NCBI GenBank assembly: GCA_000499405.2
Contig: HG738138.1
Span: 1,550,001-1,614,000, forward strand
Direction: 5' to 3'
From: Onchocerca volvulus
Lineage: Eukaryota > Nematoda > Chromadorea > Rhabditida > Onchocercidae
Length of the DNA: 64,000 bases
A program made the translations under genes and the position numbers. This document shows, piece by piece, positions 1 through 12,135 of this stretch. Position 1 is the first letter of the stretch. Each line of letters starts with the position of its first letter. The notes beneath the pieces were generated by a model that worked only from the letters and a program-made list of their open reading frames with translations, was not told the origin of the DNA and made no database searches.

Positions 1-572
1 ATTACCATTTTATTATAATTTCATTCATTTCGGTATATCAACATTATAATAATTATAATTATTATTTTATTATCATTTTTATCATTTTAATTACCATTTT
101 GTTATCATTTCATTCATTTCGGTATATATCAAACATACAATGCATGTTTACTATGTTTAACTTTTTTTTTCTAATCATAATTAGTAATACAACTAATAAG
201 ATAATTACAACTATCAAAGATTGATAATGATATGATAAGAAAGAAGAGGCGGAAAAGTGATTTTGCAGGTAAATTAAGGTGATAAGAGAGAAGAGGAAGA
301 AGTCAAATGACATAAGATTGTATAGTGCAAAGACACAACGGGACCATTTCATGGAAGCATCAAATTTGGCGTAACAGTAAACCGGTTTTGTACCTAATAA
401 TATGATAAACACATACAAACATACATATAGACCAATAGAGAGTTAATTAATTAATTTAATTACTTAAAAAAAGAAAAAAAAAGAAAAAAAACTATTTGGT
501 AATGTCAAGCGTTTCTAGAAGTGATGATACTGAACTAAACTTTAGTTGATTTTTTTTTTTTTTTCAAAAGTT

Positions 573-800
573 TTGCTACTACAGTAATATTTATAGAAAT
601 AATAGTAGATTAAATGTTTGTTAATTTTTGCTAATACAATATTGTTATAGAAATAATAGTGGATTAAATGTTTGCTAATTTTTGCTAATACAATAATATT
701 AATGTGTTGTTATAATTTACAATGGAAATAATAATTGCGTAAAACACTTGCTGATTTTTTTTTTTTTAAACTTTTGCTGATACAATAATATTAATGTGCT
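573..800. repeat. Diverged tandem repeat, period about 55-60 bp
   Basis: The block TTGCTAATACAAT...ATAGAAATAATAGT...GATTAAATGTTTG occurs as a diverged copy near 573, again near 629, and as partial copies near 683 and 772. This is a small AT-rich minisatellite with no coding content. Confidence 0.6.
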
Positions 801-975
801 AAATGTATATTAATATAAAGACATATGAAAATATTTCTATTCTAACAAATACTGGAAGAAAACTTTTTGAAGCCTAAGGTTCAAAAATTTATAGAAAATG
901 ATAAACAGAAATCACAAAACCATAGAAACCAAGATCAAAAAATGCATAGTTTGTCTCCTTTTAAAGGCATAAAAA

Positions 976-1070
976 ATGAAATATTAATTATTAATTTAAT
1001 ATTATGTAAAGCATTATCTAAAAATAAAACGAATGAAATATTAATTATTGATCTAATATTAAGTAAAATG
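976..1070. repeat. Direct repeat, two copies about 58 bp apart
   Basis: The string AATGAAATATTAATTATT followed by a similar TAATATTA tail occurs at about 976 and again at about 1034. It is a short local duplication in noncoding DNA. Confidence 0.6.
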
Positions 1071-4000
1071 TCATAGTTATGCAGTCTTTGATGATTTTTA
1101 TACCTCTTTATCAGGCTTATTTTCAATAATAGAAACCTTCAACTTAGGCTTATTTATTTATGTATTTAATTTTCGATATGAATTTTCATCAATAAGAATC
1201 CATCATTCGTAGACGTCCAAAGATAGTAATAATAAGTTATTATGTATTTTTTTTTTTAAATAATGTATTCATTCATGCATATAATTTCGAATCAAATACT
1301 TATTCCAGGAAGATGAGAAAATTGGTTAATCAAAAATGGACTAAAAATAGTATTAGACTCGGGAAATTGAATTTTTTTTCAAAATTTTTTCTTTCATTCT
1401 TTTGTTGAATAAATAAAAAGCTAAATTATAAAGCATCAAGAATTCTCATTTAATCGCTCTTTCCCTGGTATTTTTTTATAACAATTAAATTGTTACAAAA
1501 AAAGAAAGATTGAAATTTTGCATTGTAATGAAATTCAAATTTAAATCCTTTTTTTTTCACATTTGTCGACAAAAGAGCAAGCAAAATTATAGAATTATTC
1601 AAAACAAAAAGGAAAAAAAAATATTCTTTTAAAACAGTAGATATTTTAAAAAAGGAAAATTATCGATGTTGAATTATAAAGAAAAATCATAAATAATAAA
1701 ACAAATAATTGACAGTAGAAATTAAATAATTTTAATACATTAATGGATAAATTCTATGAGAATTGTTAGCAATTGAAAATAAAACAAAAAATGAAAAGTT
1801 TTAATTTGATATTAATGCCTATTATCAATCGATTCTCATCATTTTTGTTAAATCATTCTCTGGAAGTTCAACAGCAGATCGAATTATTCATCAAAATTAT
1901 TTGAAACAAAATTTCTACCAGTTAAATTAAAGAATTTCATTTACTCTGAATATAATAAGAATATTTTTATTATTTGATAAGAATTACCCAAAAAAGTAAT
2001 TTTATTCATCAATTTTCTTTTTTATTGTTATATGAAAAATGTTTTTATATAAATGACAATGAAGGAAAAAAAAAGGAAATAATAAAATATTTTAAAAAAA
2101 AAAAATCACTAGATGTTGCAAACATTAGTTAATCTATTTTTTCTTTTTTTTCAGTATATAATTAATAAAAATCAAAATATTAATTTGATTAAAATTAAAA
2201 TAAGAGATAAAATTTGCTGTATAAAATATGCAAATCTTTCAATTAATATCATAAAAGGAAAAATATATACCATTTTTGTAATATTTATTAACTTAACTAT
2301 TTTTTTCAGCATATAATTAATAAAAATTAAAATAAAAGATAGAATTTATCAGATGAAATATATAAATCTTTAAATCGATCCACTGATATCATAATCGAAA
2401 ACAAGTGAATGATTAATCAGATACGACGAATTGAAAGAAGACGGCGGAAGGATTATATTAAATGCAATTATAATAAGGAAGTAAGATTTATCGCTCTAAT
2501 GATTTCTCTATTCCTTTGAAACGATCAACCACCTTTTTCATTTTTATCTTCAACATTTATACATAATATATATATATATATATATAATTGAAAATTAATA
2601 GATATTTCGTAAAAATGAATTATTAGAATTAAAATATAATTTGAATCTTTTTTTTCAGTCCTCAATTTCAAATCTTTTTTTTATACCTTTTTTTGTTGTT
2701 GTTGTAAGTTTGATGAAAAATAAAAGAAAAGAATTTTGAAAAAAAAAAAAAAAAAGAAAGAAAAAACAGACATATTTGTAAAACCAAAAAGAAAAAAAAA
2801 AAAGGAAGGAAAAGAAATACTTGAAATGCTGCAAAACAATAATGATCTTTGATATTTTTCAAACAAATCATTAACTTCCAATATTTCTTTAATAACTTCT
2901 TTTTCTACTTATTGAAGTTTTGAAATTTAAAAATTTTTGATTAACATTTTAACGGGAATTATCATCATTAAACTAAGAAGCATTATTTCACACTGAATTA
3001 AGAAATGAAGTATTAAACTATTATTAGAAAAGTGCTGTTTCTAATAATGAATAAATACATATATTAATCGATGAAAAAAATTAGCACATAAAACTTTGAA
3101 TAAACAAGTAAAGTACAAATAAATAAATAAGCAAATAAACAAACAACACAGGTCAAAGACAAAAAAAGATTTAAAGTTTGAATATTTAAAGTTTTAAGAA
3201 TTTTTAACATTAATGATTGGAAAAGAATTTTCATTAAATAATAATGAAAAAAATTTGAAAAACAATTTAAAAAAAGATTAAAAAAGAGAGAAAATATTCT
3301 AAAATATATTCAAAAAAAAAAAGACATTAAGAATTCTCATTTATAGGAATGAGTTTATCAAAAATTATTCATTAATAATAAGCAAATATATTAAAATAAT
3401 TATTGTATTTTTCAATTAATATTTAAAATTTTAAAAGAATGAAGGAGGAGAAGGAAAAACGAAGAAAAATATATCACAAATGGATTACACAATTTGTATG
3501 AAAATGAGCAAAATTTTGTCATTTAAGTACAAAATCATTTGATAATATTTCTTTCTATCATTTTCTTTGACCTTTTGTAACAATTTACTTAAACCCAACA
3601 CTATTTTGGGAAAATGTAACAGATACAAAAAAGAGAAAGAAAAAATTGGAAATAAAACATCTCTTTTTCTCGTCCTTACTTTTTTTTTTTAAAATTAAAA
3701 TTAATTTTTACAATGACAACTCATTATTGAAAAATGAATGAATTACATGTAAATTAAGTATTAAATATTAAAATTATGAATTATTGATCTTCAAAAAGAT
3801 ATATAAAACAATATATGATTATAGATATATATAAGTGTTTGTGTGATAACTAGATATGTCTCGATGATAACGATGATTGTGATGGAATGCATTCATCAAT
3901 CTGATAAGTGTTGCTTACAGTTAAACTTTCATTTCTCTTCCTTCATCCATCAAACTATACAACTTCTTTCTAATTCATTTTCTATGCTTCAATTTATATT

Positions 4001-4199
4001 ATTGTACAAGGTTCACTTTTTCATGGCTCAAATGATAACAGAAAATTAAGAGAGCCAAGGAGAGAAAATTATATGATGATAAAAATTACTTTAGCCAAGA
4101 TGAAAAATCTGAGAGACTGAAGAATTTTAAGAGCCAAGAAGTTATTAATTGGAAGAAAAAGAAAAAAAAGAGAAAACAAAAAGGTAAAAAAGGAGAGAA

Positions 4200-4760
4200 A
4201 AAGATGGAAGAAATGTTCAGAAATATCCACAACCGTTCGATGCTAAGCTAAAATGCAAGTTGCGAATTGATCTTTCGGAGGAGGAAAAGGGAATAAATAG
4301 CAGTAGTAGTAGAGGTAGTTGTGGTAGTAGTGGTGGAAGAGGGAAAAGAATGGAGAAGTTCGTGAACTGAAAATTTAAGGAAACCAATCGCTGCTCCTCT
4401 CCTTCCTATCGCTACAACTACTACGAATTTACGAACTCATCGCAAAATCACAATGGACACAAATGAATGAATTGGAGATGATTGAGGAGAACGGGGAACA
4501 GATAGAATAGGATTGAATCGAATCGAATCGGATCGGATCAGATCGGATCAGATCGAATCAAAATGGGAAAGGCGGAAATCTATATGAATCCCTGAAGAAG
4601 TATACAACATCTGGATGAAGCATCATTGAATTGTCCTATCAAGCTGCTTACTATATCCGCCTAATTCCCCCGAGTTCTCCCTAATATCTCATAGAAATAT
4701 CTATTTGAGGTCAACAAAACCGGTCAATGGATGATTTATATTTTGAACATGGGGAAAATT
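4200..4760. promoter_or_regulatory. GC-richer block with GAATC/GGATC satellite; possible promoter or 5' UTR
   Basis: This block stands out from its AT-rich surroundings, with AGT/GGT triplets at about 4300-4335 and many CpG dinucleotides. From 4511 to 4560 it carries a 5-bp tandem array mixing GAATC and GGATC, with several Sau3A-type GATC sites. No convincing frame or splice structure was found. Composition alone suggests a regulatory region or an untranslated exon. Confidence 0.3.
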
Positions 4761-5819
4761 TTGACAATAATTTGTCAACTGTGCTAGAACAGTCAACAAA
4801 AGAAATTGAAAATATGATTAAGATTTAAATTTATGATTAAGATGATGAAGATTTAAATTTTTTTTTTAATTAAACTTTAATTTCTTGATTGTTTATGCCT
4901 TTGACTTATTAATTTCGGGATACTTTTTTTTTTTTTTCACCATAAATATAGTGGGGAATATGAATAAAAAATACAACGTACTCTGATTGTTGGAAAAGTA
5001 AAAAAAAAACGAAAGAAAAAAGGTGGCACTATGGATTTTTCAAAAATTTTAACAGTGGAAATGAATTATATACTAATTTCAATTTTCATTTTCTATTTAT
5101 GAATATTTCATTTGCTCAAGTAGTCTTTCAGAAGAGGAAAGACTACGATTGCTAACAGATTATTTTTAAAATTAGAATAAGACTTAAAATAAAGTTTAGC
5201 CTTACTATATTCCTCTTTTTCAAAAAACTTATCATACTTTATGTAAAATACTAGTATCACAAAATCTAATCATTAAGATTCGCTAAATTCATACTATAAA
5301 ATAAGCTTCTAGAATTTTGATCTTAGAAGTTATAAGTTGTGATCTTATAAGATATTTGCGCTACACTTTCCCATAATCAAATTTCCGATATATGCAATTA
5401 CAAATTCAAAATTCAAAATTGAATTTTAACGAAGATTCTTTCAGGATAATTTGAGACGAGATAGGTACGTTAAATAACTTAATAATTTCCAAGCGGTGTT
5501 GCTAAATAATAAAAAAAAAAGTGTGCAATTATGTCTTTTCTAAAAAAAAAAAAAAAAAAAAAACAAAACTTTTCTTTAGCTCAGATCTTAGTTATGGAGC
5601 AAAATGGTGTGATATTCTTATCACTATTCTGGCCAATGCTAGCTTATCATTATCAGAGTATAGTTAGACAAAATCATACCCTATCAATTACACACCTGTT
5701 CATTAAAATATGATTCGAAAATACATACAATCGATATGGAATGCTTTATAACATTTTTTAGTGATAGCGATGTAATAAATACCACTGTCAGATGACTCAT
5801 TATTGAAATGTGAGCAAAA

Positions 5820-6200
5820 GCTCACTCATTACCATCCATCGTTATCATTATTATCATCATCATTAGTGTCATCACCACCAATCATAATCATCATCATCAC
5901 CGTTAGCACCCATTATTGCTGATCAGTATCGTAAATTATCATCACTCATTAAGTATTACCAGTAATACCAGTAATACCAGTAATACCAGTAATTATCATT
6001 ATGAGCATTTTACTACTACTACCATTATCATCGATCGTTATCATCATTAGCACCATTGCTACTATCATCCAGTCATCATCATCATCATCGCTACCACTAT
6101 CACCGATCGTCATCATCATCATTAGCAAAATCATCATTTCTATCACTAATCGTTATCATTATCGTTACTGTTGGCACTATCATCGCCCATCGTCAGTTAT
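5820..6200. repeat. ATC/TTA microsatellite with a 9-bp minisatellite
   Basis: The block is made of degenerate (TCA)n and (TTA)n triplets. Inside it, from about 5955 to 5993, the 9-bp unit ACCAGTAAT repeats four to five times nearly perfectly. Open frames through it on both strands (Ser/Ile/His-rich on plus; Met/Asp/Gly-rich on minus) are products of the repeat, not genes. Confidence 0.85.
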
Positions 6201-7426
6201 CATCAACAAACAGCAAAATCAGTGAAAGAATAAAACAAAGACTGTCACAAAAAAGGAAGAAAAGTAAAATAAATAATGCTGATTGGGTGGGACATCGAAG
6301 AATATATATTGTTGAGAATTTGCATGTATTTTAATTTCCAATCAATTCCTTCCCCTTTTCTTCGTCAAAATGATACGTATTGACTGACGTAGGGACGTGT
6401 ACGTTGATATTTGAAGGACAACAGAAACAGGAATGTTATAGATGAATTGAATTAATTCTATTGATTGATTAATCGAAAAATGATAAAGATATCAGTGAAG
6501 AGTTAAATATCAAAGAGAGATAATAAAGATAATGATGCATAATGATATGATCAAATTATTGTTAATTAATAAATGATCGCAATTTTTATCATGAAAATTT
6601 TTTGTAAGAAATGAAATAAATAAAATTTTTTTTTTGAAAACAATAACTGAAGAAGCAAAAAAGGAAGAAAGAAGTAAACGTTGAAATGAAAGATTATGAT
6701 AGATGAAGACAATTATCATTTTATCACAATTTAATAATGATATCAGTGTAATAGTAATAATCAACAATTTCCCAGGTATTAAACGTATTAAGTGGAATTA
6801 AATGATATACCAGTTATCAATCTAATGAACTACTACTAACAGATGATTTTGTTCATTTCAAACACTCTAAATTTATCAAATTTATTATCATAAATCAAGC
6901 CTTAAAATGTGCGATAAGAATTAAATCTAAAGTAAGATCAATATATGTTGTAATTTTAGTCATTAAATCATTATTATTTCAATAATTTCGATCACAAAAT
7001 TTCAATAAATTTTTCTCCTAAATTCCTGCAAAAGTAAAAAATAAAGTTAAAGTCAAAAAATTCAAAAAAAAAACCATATCATTAATAGAAGTAAAATGAT
7101 TCCTATTTAAATTCTAATTAATAATTATGAATAATAGAGTAAGGATTTCAAAAGATGAAATTTCAGAAGAATTACGGAATATACTAACTAATGATTACTT
7201 TTTTGGATATTTCAAAATAAAAAAAAGAAAAACAGAAAGTATAATCATTAAAATGTGAAAAGTAAAAACAAAAAAAAGTTTCGCCTTTTTGAAAAAAAAA
7301 AAGTATTACTTTTTTTCTTTTTCTTCTTTTTTTTCTCTCCTTTGTATGCAAAAATGACTTTTTCGGGAGTGTAATTTCGGAAGTAAAATAAAAAGTCGGA
7401 AGAAAAATTGGTCATTACAAATCATT

Positions 7427-7665
7427 TTCTCTCTCTCTCTCTTTCTTTCTTTCTTTCCTTTCCTCTTTCTCTCTTCTTTTTTCTTTCCTTTTCATTCTCT
7501 TTATAGAAGAAAAATCATCCGAGAATATACAAAGTAGCAGTTTTGAAAGTTGAAGAAATAAAAATGAAGAACAAAATGATAGTAATACTATAGGAGTGTG
7601 ACAATTCAATTCTCTCTCTCTTTTTTTTTTTCTCTTTCTTTCTCTCTCCCTCTCTCTCTTCTCAT
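7427..7665. repeat. CT/CTTT polypyrimidine microsatellite blocks
   Basis: Two polypyrimidine tracts, at about 7427-7500 and 7610-7665, are built of CT, CTTT and T runs. A minus-strand open frame across them encodes only Arg/Glu/Lys repeats and is rejected as coding. Confidence 0.85.
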
Positions 7666-9605
7666 AAAAATTTCTTTTTATCAAATTTTCCTTAACAAAG
7701 CAAATGAATTTTAACAAAATGACATCTTTTTTCCTTTTTTTTTTTTTTGATATATAGCACATATAATTTTGAAAAATTTTTTGATAATAAAATTCTTGGA
7801 ATATTTTAGATTAAAATTTTGGATAAATGGAATGAAATGAAATGCAAATATTTAAAATTGATAAGAATTAAAGGAAGAAAAAGTTAGGGGAAGTTTTTCC
7901 TCTTATTAATTATTAAAATTTGAATTCTTTTTTCTTTTTTAAAAAGTTATATTTTTGAATAATTTGAAGAATTTTCTTATAAATATAATTTCAAATGATA
8001 CGAACTACAAGAAATTAGAATCAATTTAGTTATCAATCATTTAAAATGAAAGATATGAGATTTAACGAAATATTGAAATCATTTTTGATAATGATTAAGA
8101 TTAGCTTTTGCTAATTTTTCTCTGATAAAATTTTTATAAATATAATTCCGAACAATGCAATACAAATGAATTATTAAAACAGAATGAAAGGAGAGAAAAA
8201 TTAAACTTAAATTTTTTCTTTTAAATTTAATTCCAGAAAATGAAACTATAGTTTAAAATGATAAATGAAAAATTTCCTCAAAATTTTACAAAATTCTCCA
8301 AAATGTTAATGAGAGAAAGGAACAAAACGATTCCATACGATTATTATTAATTGTTATTCGATGAATAACGAAGCAACTAATATGGAATTTACTATCACAT
8401 TTTTATCCTATAAAATTCTTCCAAAAAAAAAAAAAAATTTGTAAAAAAAATTTTGTGAAAAGTTTGACTAAACAGAAGATGTGTGTAACAAAAATTGATA
8501 AATTTAATAAATCAAAAAGTTCGACAGATATAAGGCAAATGTGAAAGAAAAATAGGAAAATATTGATAGTTATCCATCATACATGCTTGTTTTCCTGATT
8601 TTTTTTCTAACAAATAATAAAATAAATTTAAATTTGATCTATGATCATTTATTCCTTAAAAAAATTTTTCAAATTAGAAGTGTTTACTGAAGAAGGAAAA
8701 ACTTAAATAATTAAGAATCAGAAAAAAATATATATATATCTGTCCAATAAATTTTAACAATGAATTGATTTAATAAAATTACGTTTTTTAAATTTAATTC
8801 CATCTATTTTTTCACACTTTTATCATAAATTCTCATCTTTTCTTTTTTAATTACTTTTTTTTTCTCTTCAGACCTTGCAATTTAATGGTAAAAGAAAAAG
8901 GAAAGAGGAACAAAAAAAAGAAAAATCAATATTAAGATTAACATAATAGTACTGAAAAAAAATCAATATTGAGATCAACATAATAGTATTTAGTCTCTGA
9001 GACTGAATAAATATTAACTTTAATAGTAATTAATACAAAAATGGAATTAAAATTTTTCAAATTTTTTAAACCTATAGATATCAATGAAGAAATTCAAATT
9101 TCAATCAATTACTAATCAGTCAATTAACTTAAGTATTAAAATTAAAAAATTATTTTATGCGGTCAAATATAATTTCACATATAAGAGGTAAAATAAACTC
9201 AAAAAATTCGTATAAATGAATTTGTCAATATTTAAGAAAAGTTTCATATTTGAAAAAAAAAAAAGAAAAAAAAAGATTTCTAATACTATGAAATAACTAG
9301 CAAATGTGGGAGACAACTAAAAATGTATGGTGACAGCTGAAAAAAAAAAAGTGAACCAATTTTCTAAGGTAAGGGTTGAAAAAAAAAAGAAAGCTTTTTT
9401 TACTTATTATTTTAAATTCACTACAATTGTAGTAATTATATGATTCAAAAATCGATAATATTATCTTTTTATCTTTTCTTTCAAGATCTGTTGCTAAATG
9501 GAAAAAAACACAATCCAAACTGAAGGCATTTATGGAATTCAGCAAAAAAAAAAAAAAAAAAAAGCAACAAAGGGAAAAAATATCGTTGAAATTCGAAAGA
9601 ATTCA

Positions 9606-9693
9606 AAATTTGAAAGATGTGAAAATGGTCTGAAGAATTTTGCAAAATCAAATTTGAAAGATGTGAAAATGGTTTGAAGAATTTTGCAAAATC
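9606..9693. repeat. Two tandem copies of a 44-bp unit
   Basis: Positions 9606-9649 and 9650-9693 are the same 44-bp unit, differing at about one base (GGTC versus GGTT). The near identity suggests a recent duplication. Confidence 0.9.
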
Positions 9694-9854
9694 TGAAAAA
9701 ATAAAAAGATTACATCCCAAAATTAACTTTCTCTCAAAAACAATAATTTCAAATGTAACAATATATCCTGGGAAATTTTTTAATTTCAAATTAAAAAATT
9801 TGAATAAATATGGTTTATTGCAGGAAAAAAAGTTAGTTTTAATTAAAAACTTAC

Positions 9855-9995
9855 AAATTCTTTCAATACATCAAGAAGTTTATGTCTTGTTCGGGCTCCC
9901 GTAAAATGTACTTTATCCTGACCAGGTCGATCGATTACCGTTACACGTTTAGCATTTTCGTTGTATTGTAACGATCGTTTTCCATCCGCCATTTT
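9855..9995 (-). CDS. Coding exon of an unidentified protein (probable first exon)
   Basis: Reading leftward, an acceptor TTTTCACAG (9996-9997 is the AG) is followed by AAA ATG GCG GAT, then 45 further codons to a strong donor GTAAGT at 9854-9849. The protein begins MADGKRSLQYNENAK and ends with TRHKLLDVLKEF. It is polar and basic, and its base composition is far less AT-rich than its surroundings. The acceptor three bases before the ATG fits trans-splicing of a spliced leader at this start. The acceptor could instead join the exon at 11386-11793, with which it is in phase (both phase 0). The donor is also phase 0. I do not recognise the family, and no later exon was found to the left. Confidence 0.65.
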
Positions 9996-9999
9996 CTGT

Positions 10000-11385
10000 G
10001 AAAACAAAAAAAAAAATTTTAAAATCATTTGAATTAAAAAAAGAAAAAACATTGTTATTGATTAATTTTTAGCAGATCTCGTTTCTTTTTTTTTTAACTT
10101 AATTCAAATTTCTACGTGATCTTATTTTTATAGCAATTCATTTAATCTAATTATAAAATTAACTTTGCTAACATCGAATTGACTTTATCATATTAATTTA
10201 TCAATCTATCACTTTATCATATTAACATCTACTGTATATATCATCTCTGTTGTGTTAGTAATGCTTTTACTATCAATTATTATTTTAGAGAGTCAATTAA
10301 TTAATTCCACACATTAATTTCCTGACATGTCATATTTTTATCATTATTTTGATGACAGGAAATATTCATGTCTTCAACGAAAAAATTTACTAAATATTAT
10401 TTTCAAAAAATTGAATTAACATTTCTCTTTTCAGCGTATCCTGTTGATTTTTAAGTAAAATGCTAGGTTCGTGAAACAAAATACGATAAACGAAGAATAG
10501 TCACGTTCACGCTTAAAAAAAAAAAAAAAAAAAACAGATTTCCGAATTTAGGCTTCTAAAAACTATGCGAAAATATGCGAAAAATTGGTAGCATCATGAT
10601 AAAAAAAAAAGAAAAACAAAAATTTTCACAAATTAATCGTTACTCCCACGATAAGCTATGTACAAAAAAAAAAACATGGAAGCAAAAAAAAAAAAAAAAA
10701 AAAAATACACATTAACATATCCTGCAAACGTAGATGAAGTGCATACAGCATGCATGCATGCACGAATGCAAATTGACACGCCCGGATAAACTATGATGAC
10801 GACTTTGTTGTTGCTTTTTCAACAAAAGCAACAAATTTGTTAATAAGAAATCAAGAAATTCAAATCGAACAAACACCACTAATCTTTGTCCCGAAGGGTT
10901 ATTTACGTATAGAGCCGTAATTTGCGTGTGACATAATTTAGGATAAATTTATCTCGTTAAATCATGATATATTAAGAGATTTCTTTTTTTTTTTTTTTTT
11001 TTCTCGTTGAGAAGTATCGAATTACACCATTGATCTTTGTCACAAGCGGTTATTCACGTATAGAAATGCTTGACTTACGTGTAACATGATTTGAGCTAAA
11101 TTTATCATTTAGATCATAACGTATCATGAAAATTTCTCGTTCTTGGTCAGAATTATCGGGAATATTCATTGGATGTGCAAACTGGGATTGCGGGAAAATT
11201 ATGTATAAAATATGAACGATGGTTAAATCTAAATTTTTAGACGCCTTTAAATTTCCATTCTATTCATAAATTGGTATTGATTAATTTCCTGTTATTTCTT
11301 ATTTTCCACTTTTTTTTCCCGAATTGTATATAAAGATATATAATATATATATATATATATATGGGATATATTATGAAATGAAAAC
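10000..11385. other. Noncoding stretch between two candidate exons
   Basis: No supported exon was found. The stretch contains a diverged tandem duplication at 10870-11140, A runs at about 10515-10535 and 10684-10705, a CATGCATGCATG patch near 10750 and a (TA)n tract at 11339-11361. If the two flanking minus-strand exons are spliced together this is their intron. Confidence 0.55.
10870..11140. repeat. Diverged tandem duplication, period about 150 bp
   Basis: Two blocks share the order CAC(C)A...TTGATCTTTGTC or TAATCTTTGTC, then GGTTATTTACGTATAGA or GGTTATTCACGTATAGA, then TTGCGTGTGACATAATTT or TTACGTGTAACATGATTT, then AAATTTATC, ATCATGATATAT or ATCATAACGTAT, and TTTCTCGTT. The copies begin near 10875 and 11025. 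They are clearly related but diverged, and lie just upstream (for a minus-strand gene) of the exon at 9855-9995. Confidence 0.75.
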
Positions 11386-11793
11386 CTGTGTAAGATCAGG
11401 AAATGAATGATCTTTTGTTGTTGTTACTGATCGCTTATGACTGATTGGTATGATAAAATGAAATTCCGGATAATGAATCATTCCGGGAAGTGATAAATGA
11501 TGAAAAGTTGAATCCCAAGTTTTGCGAAAAGTTTTACGATTTCTCGAGCAAATGCATGCATCTGATTGTTTATTTCCCGATCGTGCTGATATTGCGGATT
11601 TTGTCGTTGTTGCTGTTGTTGCTGGTGTTGTTGTTGTTGTTGTTGCTGGTGTTGTTGTTGTTGTTTTTGTCGATGTTGTTATTGTTGCTGATATTGCCGT
11701 AATTGTTGGATTACAATACTTTGCATAAAATTGTGATATTTGCAAAGTTTCAGGATTATCATTGTTGATGACATGTCGGATTCTTGATGACAT
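11386..11793 (-). CDS. Possible Thr-rich coding exon, joined in phase to 9855-9995
   Basis: An ATG at 11793 (context GAAGAAGAAGATG) opens 136 codons ending in Leu-Thr-Gln at a donor CAG|GTTTTC (11385). The first 30 residues look like ordinary protein. Residues of about 36-65 are Thr/Ala repeats from a (CAA)n/(ACA)n microsatellite, and the rest is rich in Ser, His and Arg. The exon ends in phase 0, exactly what the acceptor at 9996 needs, so a single protein could run from this exon into the unidentified exon at 9855. The (CAA)n tract could also hold open a chance frame. No domain is recognised. Confidence 0.35.
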
Positions 11794-12057
11794 CTTCTTC
11801 TTCTCGTCAAATCCTTCTTCTTTTCCTACTTTCTAATTTTTCATTCAATTTCGATTTGAAATTAATTCTGAATACGTAAAATTATGGGAACTTACTCTGA
11901 AATTTTTCTTTTATTTGCGTCAATAAAAAACTTTTTATAAAAAATGCGTCAAACAGTTTGGAGCTGTAAATCAAACGAACGAGCGGATGCTAATCGATAT
12001 TGAAATTATAGCATACGAAAAAATATGTTTGGTATTTCAGTAATGTTCTATATTTTT

Positions 12058-12061
<4 letters not shown>

Positions 12062-12133
<72 letters not shown>
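12062..12133. repeat. A29-T13-A30 homopolymer block
   Basis: Twenty-nine A (12062-12090) are followed by 13 T (12091-12103) and 30 A (12104-12133), with no other base. The T block can fold back on either A block. It could be two retroposed poly(A) tails in opposite orientation, polymerase slippage, or an assembly error at a homopolymer. Confidence 0.9.

Positions 12134-12135
<2 letters not shown>

Larger units (their letters stand above)
1..9854. other. Gene-poor AT-rich intergenic or intronic DNA
   Basis: No exon with family resemblance is visible here on either strand. Open frames in it are short, low in complexity and dominated by Lys, Asn, Ile and Phe, as expected from AT-rich noncoding DNA. 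The stretch holds many A or T runs, microsatellites and short tandem duplications, listed separately. A less AT-rich block at about 4200-4760 could be a promoter or 5' untranslated region. If the exon at 9855-9995 belongs to a gene reading leftward, much of this stretch is its first intron and its next exon lies outside or is too short to spot. Confidence 0.6.

Noticed and set aside
5949..6334. Overlapping Ser/His- and Met/Asp-rich open frames
   Set aside because: Explained wholly by the TCA/TTA microsatellite and the 9-bp minisatellite.
7415..7762. Arg/Glu-rich minus-strand frame of 115 codons
   Set aside because: It is the translation of CT/CTTT simple repeats.
11490..11728. Val/Leu-rich plus-strand frames opposite the Thr-rich exon
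   Set aside because: Reverse reading of the (CAA)n tract; no splice sites or sensible start.
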